In this document: piece after piece, positions 6,579 through 11,712 of the stretch
How the letters are laid out: each line of letters opens with the position of its first letter
Position numbering within the stretch: position 1 is the stretch's first letter
Assembly: GCA_900552725.1 (NCBI GenBank)
Contig: USAT01000024.1
Location: 1-22,475 of the forward strand
Length of the DNA stretch: 22,475 bases
Direction of reading: 5' to 3'
Origin: an uncultured Eubacteriales bacterium
GTDB lineage: Bacteria; Bacillota; Clostridia; Oscillospirales; Oscillospiraceae
Made by a program: the position numbers and the translations under genes
Notes under the pieces: model-generated
What the model saw: only the letters and a program-made list of their open reading frames with translations
Database searches by the model: none
What the model was told of the DNA's origin: nothing

Positions 6579-7484
6579 TTACCAGTCCTCCGCTTCCTCA
6601 GATAACAGGTCTTCAAATTCAACTTGGCCGGGAAGCACCCCATCTTCCATCCACCAATGAAACACGTCTCGTCCGGTCGTCCCGGCTCTCCATGTTCCGT
6701 CAGTTTTGCCTCGTCGTTTTCGTTCATCGAGCATCCTGTCAAAAGCGCGAATATATGCGTCTTTATACTTCGGATACCTGGTGAACTCTTTTTGCCTGCC
6801 TCGGGCTCCGGCCATAGGGCATCCAACGCACCCAACGCGGGAAAAGCCGCACTCATAAAGAGGATTGACCGGGATTTTTTCGGCTTCGATATAGTCCCAG
6901 ACATCTGCATCAGACCAGTCAATAATGGGATTGCAAACAGCTTTATGCTGCCTCATGCACGTTTCAAAGAGCCGCCGTCGGTCGTCGTTGTCGTTATTGA
7001 GGACGATTTTCTTTCGTGGGTCTGATGGCATAGTTTCGTAAATGCCGCGATTGTTCTTACGCTTGACGCTCTCCGCCCACCTAACACCCGTCGTTATGTA
7101 ACGGCCTTGACCTCCGCGCTCCTTGAGAATGGAGCAACAGTAGCGGACGAGCCGCGTAGGAGGCATGAGTTTTTGCGGGATAAGGCTCCACATAGTCACC
7201 CGTTCGCCCTTGTAGTACGGGTAATTGATCTCGCATTTTATCCCTTTTTCCTCGAGCCGCTTAAACTCGCGGCGGATGAAATAGACCGTCTCCGGCGCGT
7301 CTACGGTCGTGTGATTGTGCATAACCTCGAAGTCGATACCGGCCTTCTCGGCGAGCGCCACGCAAACGGAGCTATCTTTTCCGCCGCTGGTCGTCACAAT
7401 GAGCGGAGCCTTGTAAAAGCGTTCGGACGTGTCTGCCGCTTCGCGGAGCCGCATAATGGCTTTTTGCTCTAAATCCATATCCAT
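6579..7484 (-). CDS. PAPS reductase-like PP-loop protein
   Basis: This 301-residue protein belongs to the phosphoadenosine-phosphosulfate reductase / adenine-nucleotide alpha-hydrolase superfamily. The PP-loop SGGKDSS is at residues 33-39 and GVRWAES near 133-139. Cysteines at 116-117 (RYCCS) and in CGFSRVGCVGC (212, 219, 222) may hold an iron-sulfur cluster, as in DndC-like and assimilatory enzymes. Family members activate a substrate with ATP, or reduce or transfer sulfur. Phage copies are frequent, but their substrates are mostly unknown; DNA or tRNA thio-modification are possibilities. No dnd-like partner is visible here, so a phosphorothioate system is not supported by this window. The start ATG 7484 shares one base with the preceding stop (TAATG); ATG 7478 is an alternative. 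Confidence 0.85.
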   Translation of the reverse strand: MDMDLEQKAIMRLREAADTSERFYKAPLIVTTSGGKDSSVCVALAEKAGIDFEVMHNHTTVDAPETVYFIRREFKRLEEKGIKCEINYPYYKGERVTMWSLIPQKLMPPTRLVRYCCSILKERGGQGRYITTGVRWAESVKRKNNRGIYETMPSDPRKKIVLNNDNDDRRRLFETCMRQHKAVCNPIIDWSDADVWDYIEAEKIPVNPLYECGFSRVGCVGCPMAGARGRQKEFTRYPKYKDAYIRAFDRMLDERKRRGKTDGTWRAGTTGRDVFHWWMEDGVLPGQVEFEDLLSEEAEDW

Positions 7485-8131
7485 TAAGCTGTTTCCTCCT
7501 CGTCGTCCTTGTACTCTTTTGTGTCGATAACTACCGTTTCCCCGGTAGGAAGCTCAACTGTTATGACCCCATCACGATCCTCCATCGAGGCCTGACCGGC
7601 TCCATAAAAGAACTGACATCCTGCTTCCTCTGGGTCTGGCATCCAATTTCCAAGCATAATTTCCAGGGGTACGAGGCAAAAACAGTCGTCTTCGCTTGTG
7701 TAGCGGCGGCCTTTCTGGTCGTGGTAAATCCGGGGATAAATATCCGGTGCATTTTCGTTTTGGCTGAAAAATGTCTCTGCGGAAATGACCTGAAGCCCGG
7801 TCGGGCCATCTTCACATACGGGGCTAATGTGTTCCTGCATAGTGTCGCCCCAAATATCCCAAGGCGTGATTCCAACTGTTTTTGGGCAATCGGTTAAAAC
7901 TGCAAACGGGGCGCCGATGCAAAAGCCGATTTTAGAGCTGCTGACCTTACGCCCTTGAACTTCGCTGGCAGAAAAATGTTTGCAGACGAGCTTGACCTCG
8001 GCGATGGTGTAAGTGCCGTGCCGGTAGCACTCGTAGAAATCGTGGACAGCTTGTGTTTCGCTTTTGGCGTGTATGCATTCCGTCCCGGTCGTGCCGTTCT
8101 CGCGGGTGAAGAAGATTTTGTAGGTGTTCAT
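7484..8131 (-). CDS. First gene of the early operon, unknown function (215 aa)
   Basis: The protein starts at ATG 8131 behind GGAGGGAATAACCTAT and is the first gene after the early promoter at 8194-8222. The N-terminal 50 residues (MNTYKIFFTRENGTTG...) look like a small beta-alpha fold; a central part contains GITPWDIWGDTMQEHISPVCED. The C-terminus is very acidic (KEYKDDEEETA). There is no membrane segment, helix-turn-helix or catalytic motif that I can name. First genes on early promoters are often regulators or anti-host proteins, and the acidic tail would suit a DNA mimic or anti-repressor, but that is speculation. Confidence 0.75.
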   Translation of the reverse strand: MNTYKIFFTRENGTTGTECIHAKSETQAVHDFYECYRHGTYTIAEVKLVCKHFSASEVQGRKVSSSKIGFCIGAPFAVLTDCPKTVGITPWDIWGDTMQEHISPVCEDGPTGLQVISAETFFSQNENAPDIYPRIYHDQKGRRYTSEDDCFCLVPLEIMLGNWMPDPEEAGCQFFYGAGQASMEDRDGVITVELPTGETVVIDTKEYKDDEEETA

Positions 8132-8140
8132 ATAGGTTAT
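8132..8140 (-). repeat. ATAACCTAT element abutting start codons (one of four copies)
   Basis: The 9-mer ATAACCTAT (minus strand) occurs at 8132-8140, 3615-3623, 3554-3562 and 1976-1984. At 3554 and 1976 its last two bases are the AT of the ATG; at 8132 it directly precedes the ATG. At 3615 it overlaps the TAA stop of the XRE-like gene and would start only a four-codon frame. All copies are on the coding strand of the early operon. Confidence 0.6.
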
Positions 8141-8193
8141 TCCCTCCGATATATTTTCCTTGTGTTTTCGCCGTATTCTTCGGGTGTAGCCTA

Positions 8194-8222
8194 ATTATCG
8201 CTGAGTACAGCGGAAAAGTCAA
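8194..8222 (-). promoter_or_regulatory. Early-operon promoter
   Basis: On the minus strand TTGACT (8217-8222) and GATAAT (8194-8199) are 17 bp apart. The palindrome CGCTG-AGTA-CAGCG (8199-8212) fills most of the spacer and touches the -10 box, so a bound repressor would block the polymerase. The promoter reads into the gene at 7484-8131 and the long early operon after it. Confidence 0.7.
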
Positions 8223-8300
8223 GCGATTTTTCGCCGCAAACTTCGATTTGTTGACTTCGCTGTATTCAGTAAACCTGTTTTGTTGACTTTGCTGTGTTTT
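8199..8300. promoter_or_regulatory. Three operator-like repeats between repressor and early operon
   Basis: Three related sites share the pattern TTGACTT(nn)CGCTGT(A)(C/T)TCAG: one on the minus strand at 8199-8223, and two on the plus strand at 8250-8274 (GTTGACTTCGCTGTATTCAG) and 8282-8300 (GTTGACTTTGCTGTGTTTT). The first is a full palindrome and the others are degenerate half matches. The likely ligand is the XRE repressor encoded immediately to the right. No clear -10 box follows the plus-strand TTGACT copies, so the repressor promoter itself is not resolved. Confidence 0.6.
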
Positions 8301-8313
8301 GGGGAGATTTTTT

Positions 8314-8703
8314 ATGAATTTTGCTGAGAGACTTGATGAATTGATGGCTGAAAAGAAAATGAATAGCCTGCGCCTCTCCAAAGAAATCGGCGGCTCCGAC
8401 CGCGTAATTGGTGCTTGGCGTAAAGGTGAATATGAGCCAAAACTAGAAAGTCTTATTCGGCTCGCTGAGTTCTTCAATGTCTCGCTTGACTATCTGGCTG
8501 GGCGTTCCGAAGTCCGGGAAATGAGCATAAAAAAAGAGCCCGCACCGGAAATTTCCGAGAACGGGCAAGAGCTTCTTGAAATATATAATCAGCTCCCCGA
8601 AAGGGAGCAGCTTCTACTCCTGGGCCGCTTGCAGGAGCGGTACGCACCTGTGCTTGATACCGCTTCTGCGGAGCCCCCCGCGCACAATGCGGAGGCCGTA
8701 TAA
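8314..8703 (+). CDS. XRE-family lysogeny repressor (CI-like)
   Basis: A 129-residue protein. ATG 8314 is chosen because GGGGAG lies 7 nt upstream; a TTG at 8299 in the same frame overlaps that site and the operator. Residues 1-65 are a standard XRE helix-turn-helix (FAERLDELMAEKKMNSLRLSKEIG, seen as helices 1 and 2, then SDRVIGAWRKGEYEPKLESL and LAEFFNVSLDYLAGRS). A linker and a second helical segment (GQELLEIYNQLPEREQLLLL) follow, probably for dimerisation. There is no LexA-like serine protease domain, so induction would not use RecA-stimulated self-cleavage of this protein. It is divergent from the early operon, with operator-like repeats between them. Confidence 0.85.
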   Translation: MNFAERLDELMAEKKMNSLRLSKEIGGSDRVIGAWRKGEYEPKLESLIRLAEFFNVSLDYLAGRSEVREMSIKKEPAPEISENGQELLEIYNQLPEREQLLLLGRLQERYAPVLDTASAEPPAHNAEAV

Positions 8704-8732
8704 TCTACGTCGATTTCGGGAGGAGATAGGCC

Positions 8733-9233
8733 GTGGAAAAGATAGAATGGAACGGAGAATACTACGCGAACTTCTTCGAGGCCGAAGGCGAAGGCCCCGG
8801 CGGTCAAAAACTGCGGTCTTGGGATGATGCACGGAAGTATGGATTTCTCTCTGCCGGTGGGGCTCGCTGCTATTGGCATCCGCTTCTAATGCTTTCTCCT
8901 GGTGACCGCGTTTGGGTGAAGATGAAGCATAAGGATGGAACGAAAGGATTTGTCGGCTGCTGCATCGTCAACGCATCGGCCGCGCCGGCTACATCGGTGA
9001 AAATCAGTGGGACGCCGTTCTTTTCGCTGCCGCTGTCCGGGGAATACTGCCGGTCAAGAGACGATGAAGACGGAGAATACGTTGTCCTGGTTGAATGGAT
9101 AAAGGCTGTCCCAGCGAACGAAACTGTTTCTCAGACTGGAATGTACGGAAATCAACAGACTGTCTGCCGACCGAGGCAGGTAAACTGGCCGGATACGATT
9201 GAGCATCTTAAAAACTGCTGGGAAATAGAATAG
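8733..9233 (+). CDS. PUA/EVE-like domain protein in the lysogeny module
   Basis: The protein (166 residues) starts at GTG 8733 behind GGGAGGAGA. It opens with EWNGEYYANF, then has RSWDDARKYGFLSAGG and LLMLSPGDRVWVKMKH, followed by a GFVGCCIV strand. The pattern of WDDARKYGFxSAG followed by L-PGDRVWV and Y/F-VG-G-V resembles the small PUA-like/EVE-like modules found attached to nucleases and other defence proteins. PUA-type folds bind RNA or modified bases. Here the domain stands alone, expressed with the repressor from the dormant prophage. That position is typical of lysogenic-conversion or superinfection-defence genes. The fold assignment is by motif memory only, and no catalytic residue is evident. 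Its stop codon lies inside the first hairpin of the array at 9230-9346. Confidence 0.65.
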   Translation: MEKIEWNGEYYANFFEAEGEGPGGQKLRSWDDARKYGFLSAGGARCYWHPLLMLSPGDRVWVKMKHKDGTKGFVGCCIVNASAAPATSVKISGTPFFSLPLSGEYCRSRDDEDGEYVVLVEWIKAVPANETVSQTGMYGNQQTVCRPRQVNWPDTIEHLKNCWEIE

Positions 9234-9346
9234 GTGGTGTTTTTCACCACCTATCTGCAAAGAGCATATTCCTGGTGATTTTCACCGGGAATATTGAAAA
9301 TAGGTGGTGAAAATTCCCGGTGAAAAATAAGGGGTATTTTTCACCG
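9230..9346. repeat. Array of three GGTG/CACC hairpins with alternative pairings
   Basis: Hairpin 1 (9230-9254) is ATAGGTGGTG, 5-nt loop, CACCACCTAT, and includes the stop codon of the upstream gene. Hairpin 2 (9266-9294) has 13-bp arms with one T/G position (a wobble in RNA) around a TTT loop. Hairpin 3 (9318-9346) is CGGTGAAAAATA, 5-nt loop, TATTTTTCACCG, perfect. Between 2 and 3 lies another ATAGGTGGTG (9300-9309) that could pair with the right arm of hairpin 1. The 14-mer at 9313-9326 is the exact complement of 9279-9292 in hairpin 2. None is followed directly by a run of T typical of a terminator, apart from internal T stretches. It could be a tandem operator, an RNA switch or a replication-type element. 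Confidence 0.75.
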
Positions 9347-9434
9347 ACATAAATAAACTGTTCTGTATATATAAACTGGTAGAAAACTTGTGATGATAGT
9401 GGTGGCTGGCCCGGGCCGGCCGGAGGTGAAAAAA

Positions 9435-9755
9435 GTGGAAAAAATCATTGACCTTGACGAACGCCGCTTTGCCCTTGGCGCCGAGCACCGCGTAGGCCGT
9501 GCCTATTGCCGGAGCTGCGGGGCCGATGAAAATGTCAGCGATATGGTCTCCGGGCTCTGCCCGGCTTGTGCCTATGTCCGCACGAAGGCCTTGGCCGATA
9601 TGCAGCGCCAGTACGCTGCGGCCGTTGATGCAGGCGAACCGGACGCCGCTGCGAGGGTGGCCGAGATTATCGCCGCGTATGAGCAGAAGGAGCGCGTTCA
9701 GCTTCGCGGCGCCTTCCATGGAAATCTGCGCGGCTCACAGTATCCGGGGAAATAA
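9435..9755 (+). CDS. Small zinc-ribbon protein downstream of the hairpin array
   Basis: A 106-residue protein. GTG 9435 is chosen over ATG 9390 or 9393 because GGAGGTGA (9422-9429) sits at the right distance and the upstream residues look non-coding. Residues 26-50 contain CRSCG, a 14-residue gap and CPAC, forming a zinc ribbon. The rest is one or two amphipathic helices (VRTKALADMQRQYAAAVDAG, then AARVAEIIAAYEQKE). Such a short ribbon-plus-helix protein may bind nucleic acid or a protein partner. I do not recognise the family. It ends at a bidirectional terminator shared with the toxin-antitoxin pair. Confidence 0.65.
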   Translation: MEKIIDLDERRFALGAEHRVGRAYCRSCGADENVSDMVSGLCPACAYVRTKALADMQRQYAAAVDAGEPDAAARVAEIIAAYEQKERVQLRGAFHGNLRGSQYPGK

Positions 9756-9792
9756 AAAAGCGCCTCCCCACGGAGGGGAGGCGTCTGCTTTT
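9754..9792. terminator. Bidirectional terminator between zinc-ribbon gene and higA-like gene
   Basis: CGCCTCCCC (9761-9769), loop ACGGA, GGGGAGGCG (9775-9783): a perfect 9-bp GC-rich stem. There is an A run before it and TTTT at 9789-9792 after it, so it can stop transcription from either side of the convergent gene ends. Confidence 0.85.
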
Positions 9793-10090
9793 ATCTGGCT
9801 GGGGTCTGGCTGGAAAGGGGAATGAACTCGAGGTTGAGCTTCATCCCCATGCCGGCGGCGAGCCGCTTGAGGGTGCGCAGAGACGGGTTTCCGGTTCCGT
9901 TCTCCAGTCGGCTGATGTCGGCCTGGTGGATGCCGGTCGCCTGCGCAAGCTGCGCTTGTGTAAAGTCGTTTTCTTCGCGGCCTTCGATAATGGCGCGGAT
10001 GATCTGGAACTCGGGCTCCAGGGCGTCCCATTCGGCCTTGAACTCGGGGTCTTCCATTTTCTTCGCAATAGCATCGTTGAGAGTAAGCAT
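9791..10090 (-). CDS. higA: HigA-like XRE antitoxin
   Basis: A 99-residue protein whose ATG (10090) shares a base with the stop of the toxin gene (TAATG). The N-terminus (DAIAKKMEDPEFKAEWDALE) is the toxin-facing region typical of this antitoxin type. Residues about 40-90 are an XRE helix-turn-helix (FTQAQLAQATGIHQADISRLENGTG split over helices 2 and 3, then PSLRTLKRLAAGMGMKL). Antitoxins of this group neutralise the toxin by direct binding and repress their own promoter. The toxin-before-antitoxin order is the usual higBA order. It lies in the element's lysogeny arm, but on the opposite strand with its own promoter. Confidence 0.88.
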   Translation of the reverse strand: MLTLNDAIAKKMEDPEFKAEWDALEPEFQIIRAIIEGREENDFTQAQLAQATGIHQADISRLENGTGNPSLRTLKRLAAGMGMKLNLEFIPLSSQTPAR

Positions 10091-10446
10091 TATTTTAGAG
10101 CCTCCCTTCGCTCGTAGTCTGCCCGGTATTTCTTCGCCAATTCGATTTCGCCGGGCGGGGTCTTTGGCGTCTTCTTGGTGAAGCCGTTTGTAAGGATAAT
10201 CTTTTTCCCAATCGCAAAGAAATATAACACGCGGGAGATATTTCCTTCCTGCTGGGCTCGGATTTGGAAAATGCCGTCTTTCAAAAACTCTGAATAGGGC
10301 AGCCGCAGCCGGGTTCCGTCTATCTCCAACATGGAGGCTATTTTATATATCTTGGCCTGCATCTTCGGGGATAGGGTTTCAATGAAATCGTATGCCGGCT
10401 TTGTGCCGTCTTCCGTTTCGTAGAATATGACTTCGTATTTGTCCAT
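10090..10446 (-). CDS. higB: HigB/RelE-superfamily toxin (phage Gp49-like)
   Basis: The 118-residue protein matches phage-derived Gp49-like/HigB toxins: the N-terminal MDKYEVIFYETEDGTKPAYDF strand-helix, LSPKMQAKIYKIASMLE, then FQIRAQQEGNISRVLYFFAIGKKIILTNGFTKK covering the beta-sheet core, and a basic C-terminal helix ending AKKYRADYERR. Members are ribosome-dependent mRNA interferases; Arg and Lys residues in IRAQQEG...RVLYFF and in NGFTKKTPKTPP fit the active surface. The start ATG 10446 has a GGTGGAG site close upstream, and a consensus promoter precedes it. The pair probably stabilises the element or limits superinfecting phage. Confidence 0.88.
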   Translation of the reverse strand: MDKYEVIFYETEDGTKPAYDFIETLSPKMQAKIYKIASMLEIDGTRLRLPYSEFLKDGIFQIRAQQEGNISRVLYFFAIGKKIILTNGFTKKTPKTPPGEIELAKKYRADYERREALK

Positions 10447-10476
10447 ATCTCCACCGCACTTTCTTTCTCTACGGCT

Positions 10477-10505
10477 ATTATATGTGATTTATCCCATAAT
10501 GTCAA
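10477..10505 (-). promoter_or_regulatory. Consensus promoter of the higBA pair
   Basis: TTGACA (10500-10505) and TATAAT (10477-10482) on the minus strand are both exact consensus with a 17-bp spacer. An ATTAT...ATAAT inverted repeat spans the -10 and spacer (10477-10500) and is a likely site for antitoxin autorepression. A perfect promoter is expected for a gene pair that must be held down by repression. Confidence 0.85.
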
Positions 10506-10559
10506 CGCTATTTTGGCTTATTTTTTTGGTGCTGCTCGGGCAGCGGGAAGGAGGCTGTG

Positions 10560-11612
10560 ATGCCTGCGTATAAAGACAAGGAGCGAGGCACCTGGTACGC
10601 CTCGTTCTATTACACTGATTGGCGCGGAGACCGTAAGCTCAAGAAAAAGCGTGGGTTTCCCCGGAAGAAGGATGCCGAGGAATACGAGCGCGAGTTTCTG
10701 CGGAAAGAGGCGCAGAGCTGCGATATGACCTTCGGCTCTATGACGAAACTGTATATGGACGATATGCGGCCGCGCCTGCGGGAAAGTACCATGCGCAGCA
10801 AAGAATACTTGATTGAAGGGAAAATACTGCCCTTCTTCGGGTCTCTGCCGCTCAACGCTATCAAGCCGGCGCACGTCCGTAAATGGCAGGCTGAAATACT
10901 CAAGGAAAATCCTGCGCCCACCTACGCGAAGTCAATCCATAATCAGCTCTCCGCAATTTTCAATTATGCTGTGAAGTATTACCGGCTCCCAGAAAATCCG
11001 GCGCGAGTGGCCGGCGCCGTCGGCAAAAAGAAGGCAAGCGAAATGAAGTTCTGGACGGTGGAGGAGTTCAACAAGTTCCTGCCGTGTGTTCCGCGCCTTC
11101 CGGCCCGGGTTGGCTTTTCAGTGATGTTCTGGACGGGGCTGCGGATAGGGGAGCTTCTGGCGCTCACGCCGGCCGACATAGACCTCGACGCGAAGACGCT
11201 GTCCGTCACCAAGACCTTTCAGACCATCGACGGCCGCGAGGTCGTGACTGAGCCGAAGACGCCCAAGAGCCGCCGCACGATAGATATGCCGCCGAAGCTG
11301 GCCGATATGCTCAAGGGATATATGGCTGCTCTCTATAATCTGGCGCCGGATGATCGCCTGTTCCCGTTTACGAAGTCCTACTTTCATCACCAGATGCGGA
11401 AAGGGTGTGAGGCCTGTGGCCTTGAAAAAATCCGGCTGCATGATCTCCGGCACTCCCACGCTTCGCTGCTGATAAACCTCGGCTATCCCGTGCTGGTGGT
11501 GTCCGAACGCCTGGGGCATGAGGACGTCGAAACGACGCTTCAAACCTACGGGCATTTGTATAAGACGACGACCTCCGAAGCGGTCAAAAAACTCGATGAT
11601 TTGATGTTGTAA
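10560..11612 (+). CDS. int: Tyrosine integrase of the element
   Basis: A 350-residue phage integrase. ATG 10560 is preferred (AAGGAGG 5 nt upstream) over the adjoining GTG 10557. The N-terminal 50 residues are an Arm-type DNA-binding domain (KDKERGTWYASFYYTDWRG...). A core-binding SAM-like domain (about 55-155) and a catalytic domain (about 160-350) follow. Catalytic residues are all visible: R195 in TGLRIGE, a Lys near KTPKSRR (about 233-236), H294-x-x-R297 in HDLRHS, H320 in LGHED and nucleophile Y330 in QTYGHL. It inserts and, with an excisionase, excises the element at the guaA end. Its tail lies next to the guaA tail, as is usual for elements at this site. Confidence 0.95.
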   Translation: MPAYKDKERGTWYASFYYTDWRGDRKLKKKRGFPRKKDAEEYEREFLRKEAQSCDMTFGSMTKLYMDDMRPRLRESTMRSKEYLIEGKILPFFGSLPLNAIKPAHVRKWQAEILKENPAPTYAKSIHNQLSAIFNYAVKYYRLPENPARVAGAVGKKKASEMKFWTVEEFNKFLPCVPRLPARVGFSVMFWTGLRIGELLALTPADIDLDAKTLSVTKTFQTIDGREVVTEPKTPKSRRTIDMPPKLADMLKGYMAALYNLAPDDRLFPFTKSYFHHQMRKGCEACGLEKIRLHDLRHSHASLLINLGYPVLVVSERLGHEDVETTLQTYGHLYKTTTSEAVKKLDDLML

Positions 11613-11634
11613 TGCCACTATAATGCCACGGAAA

Positions 11635-11682
11635 CGAAAAAAATCCCCGGGGCCCTGTGTTTTCAAGGGCTCCGGGGATTTC
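11635..11682 (-). terminator. Terminator of guaA, between guaA and integrase
   Basis: A 16-bp stem with one G/T wobble (11641-11656 with 11666-11681, 9-nt loop) is followed on the minus strand by a run of T (plus-strand AAAAAA from 11636). It terminates leftward guaA transcripts. From the right-going integrase it would also form, with a weaker T tract. The short direct repeat AATGCCAC lies just before it, at about 11613-11630. Confidence 0.8.
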
Positions 11683-11712
11683 GGATATTATTCCCACTCC
11701 ACGGTGGCAGGG
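11683..11712. other. Putative attachment site at the 3' end of guaA
   Basis: The last codons of guaA (ending ATVEWE and stop at 11688) lie immediately beyond the integrase. The guaA 3' end is a known integration hotspot for genomic islands whose att core is within these codons. The second att copy would be outside the window, so the core cannot be defined here. Confidence 0.5.

Larger units (their letters stand above)
1..11687. mobile_element. Right-hand part of an integrated prophage-like element in the 3' end of guaA
   Basis: A tyrosine integrase ends 75 bp from the stop codon of guaA and faces it. Everything to its left is accessory: a divergent repressor and early-operon layout, small regulators, a toxin-antitoxin pair and nuclease and recombination genes. 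Everything to its right is housekeeping. The layout of integrase and repressor on one strand, with a long early operon on the other, is typical of temperate phages of Firmicutes. No capsid, terminase, tail or conjugation gene is in view, so an integrative conjugative element or phage satellite cannot be excluded. The left boundary is outside the window, so size and completeness are unknown. The right boundary is given only approximately; the exact att core is not proven. Confidence 0.8.

Noticed and set aside
6579..7484. DndC of a phosphorothioate DNA modification system
   Set aside because: No DndA, B, D or E homologue is adjacent, and the surroundings are phage early genes.
8299..8313. TTG start extending the repressor by five residues
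   Set aside because: It overlaps the GGGGAG ribosome-binding site used by ATG 8314.
9230..9254. Hairpin 1 as an ordinary terminator of the PUA-like gene
   Set aside because: No T run follows the stem, the stop codon lies within it, and it belongs to a set of three related hairpins.
9230..9346. CRISPR array
   Set aside because: The repeats are inverted, irregularly spaced and lack spacers of constant length; no cas gene is present.
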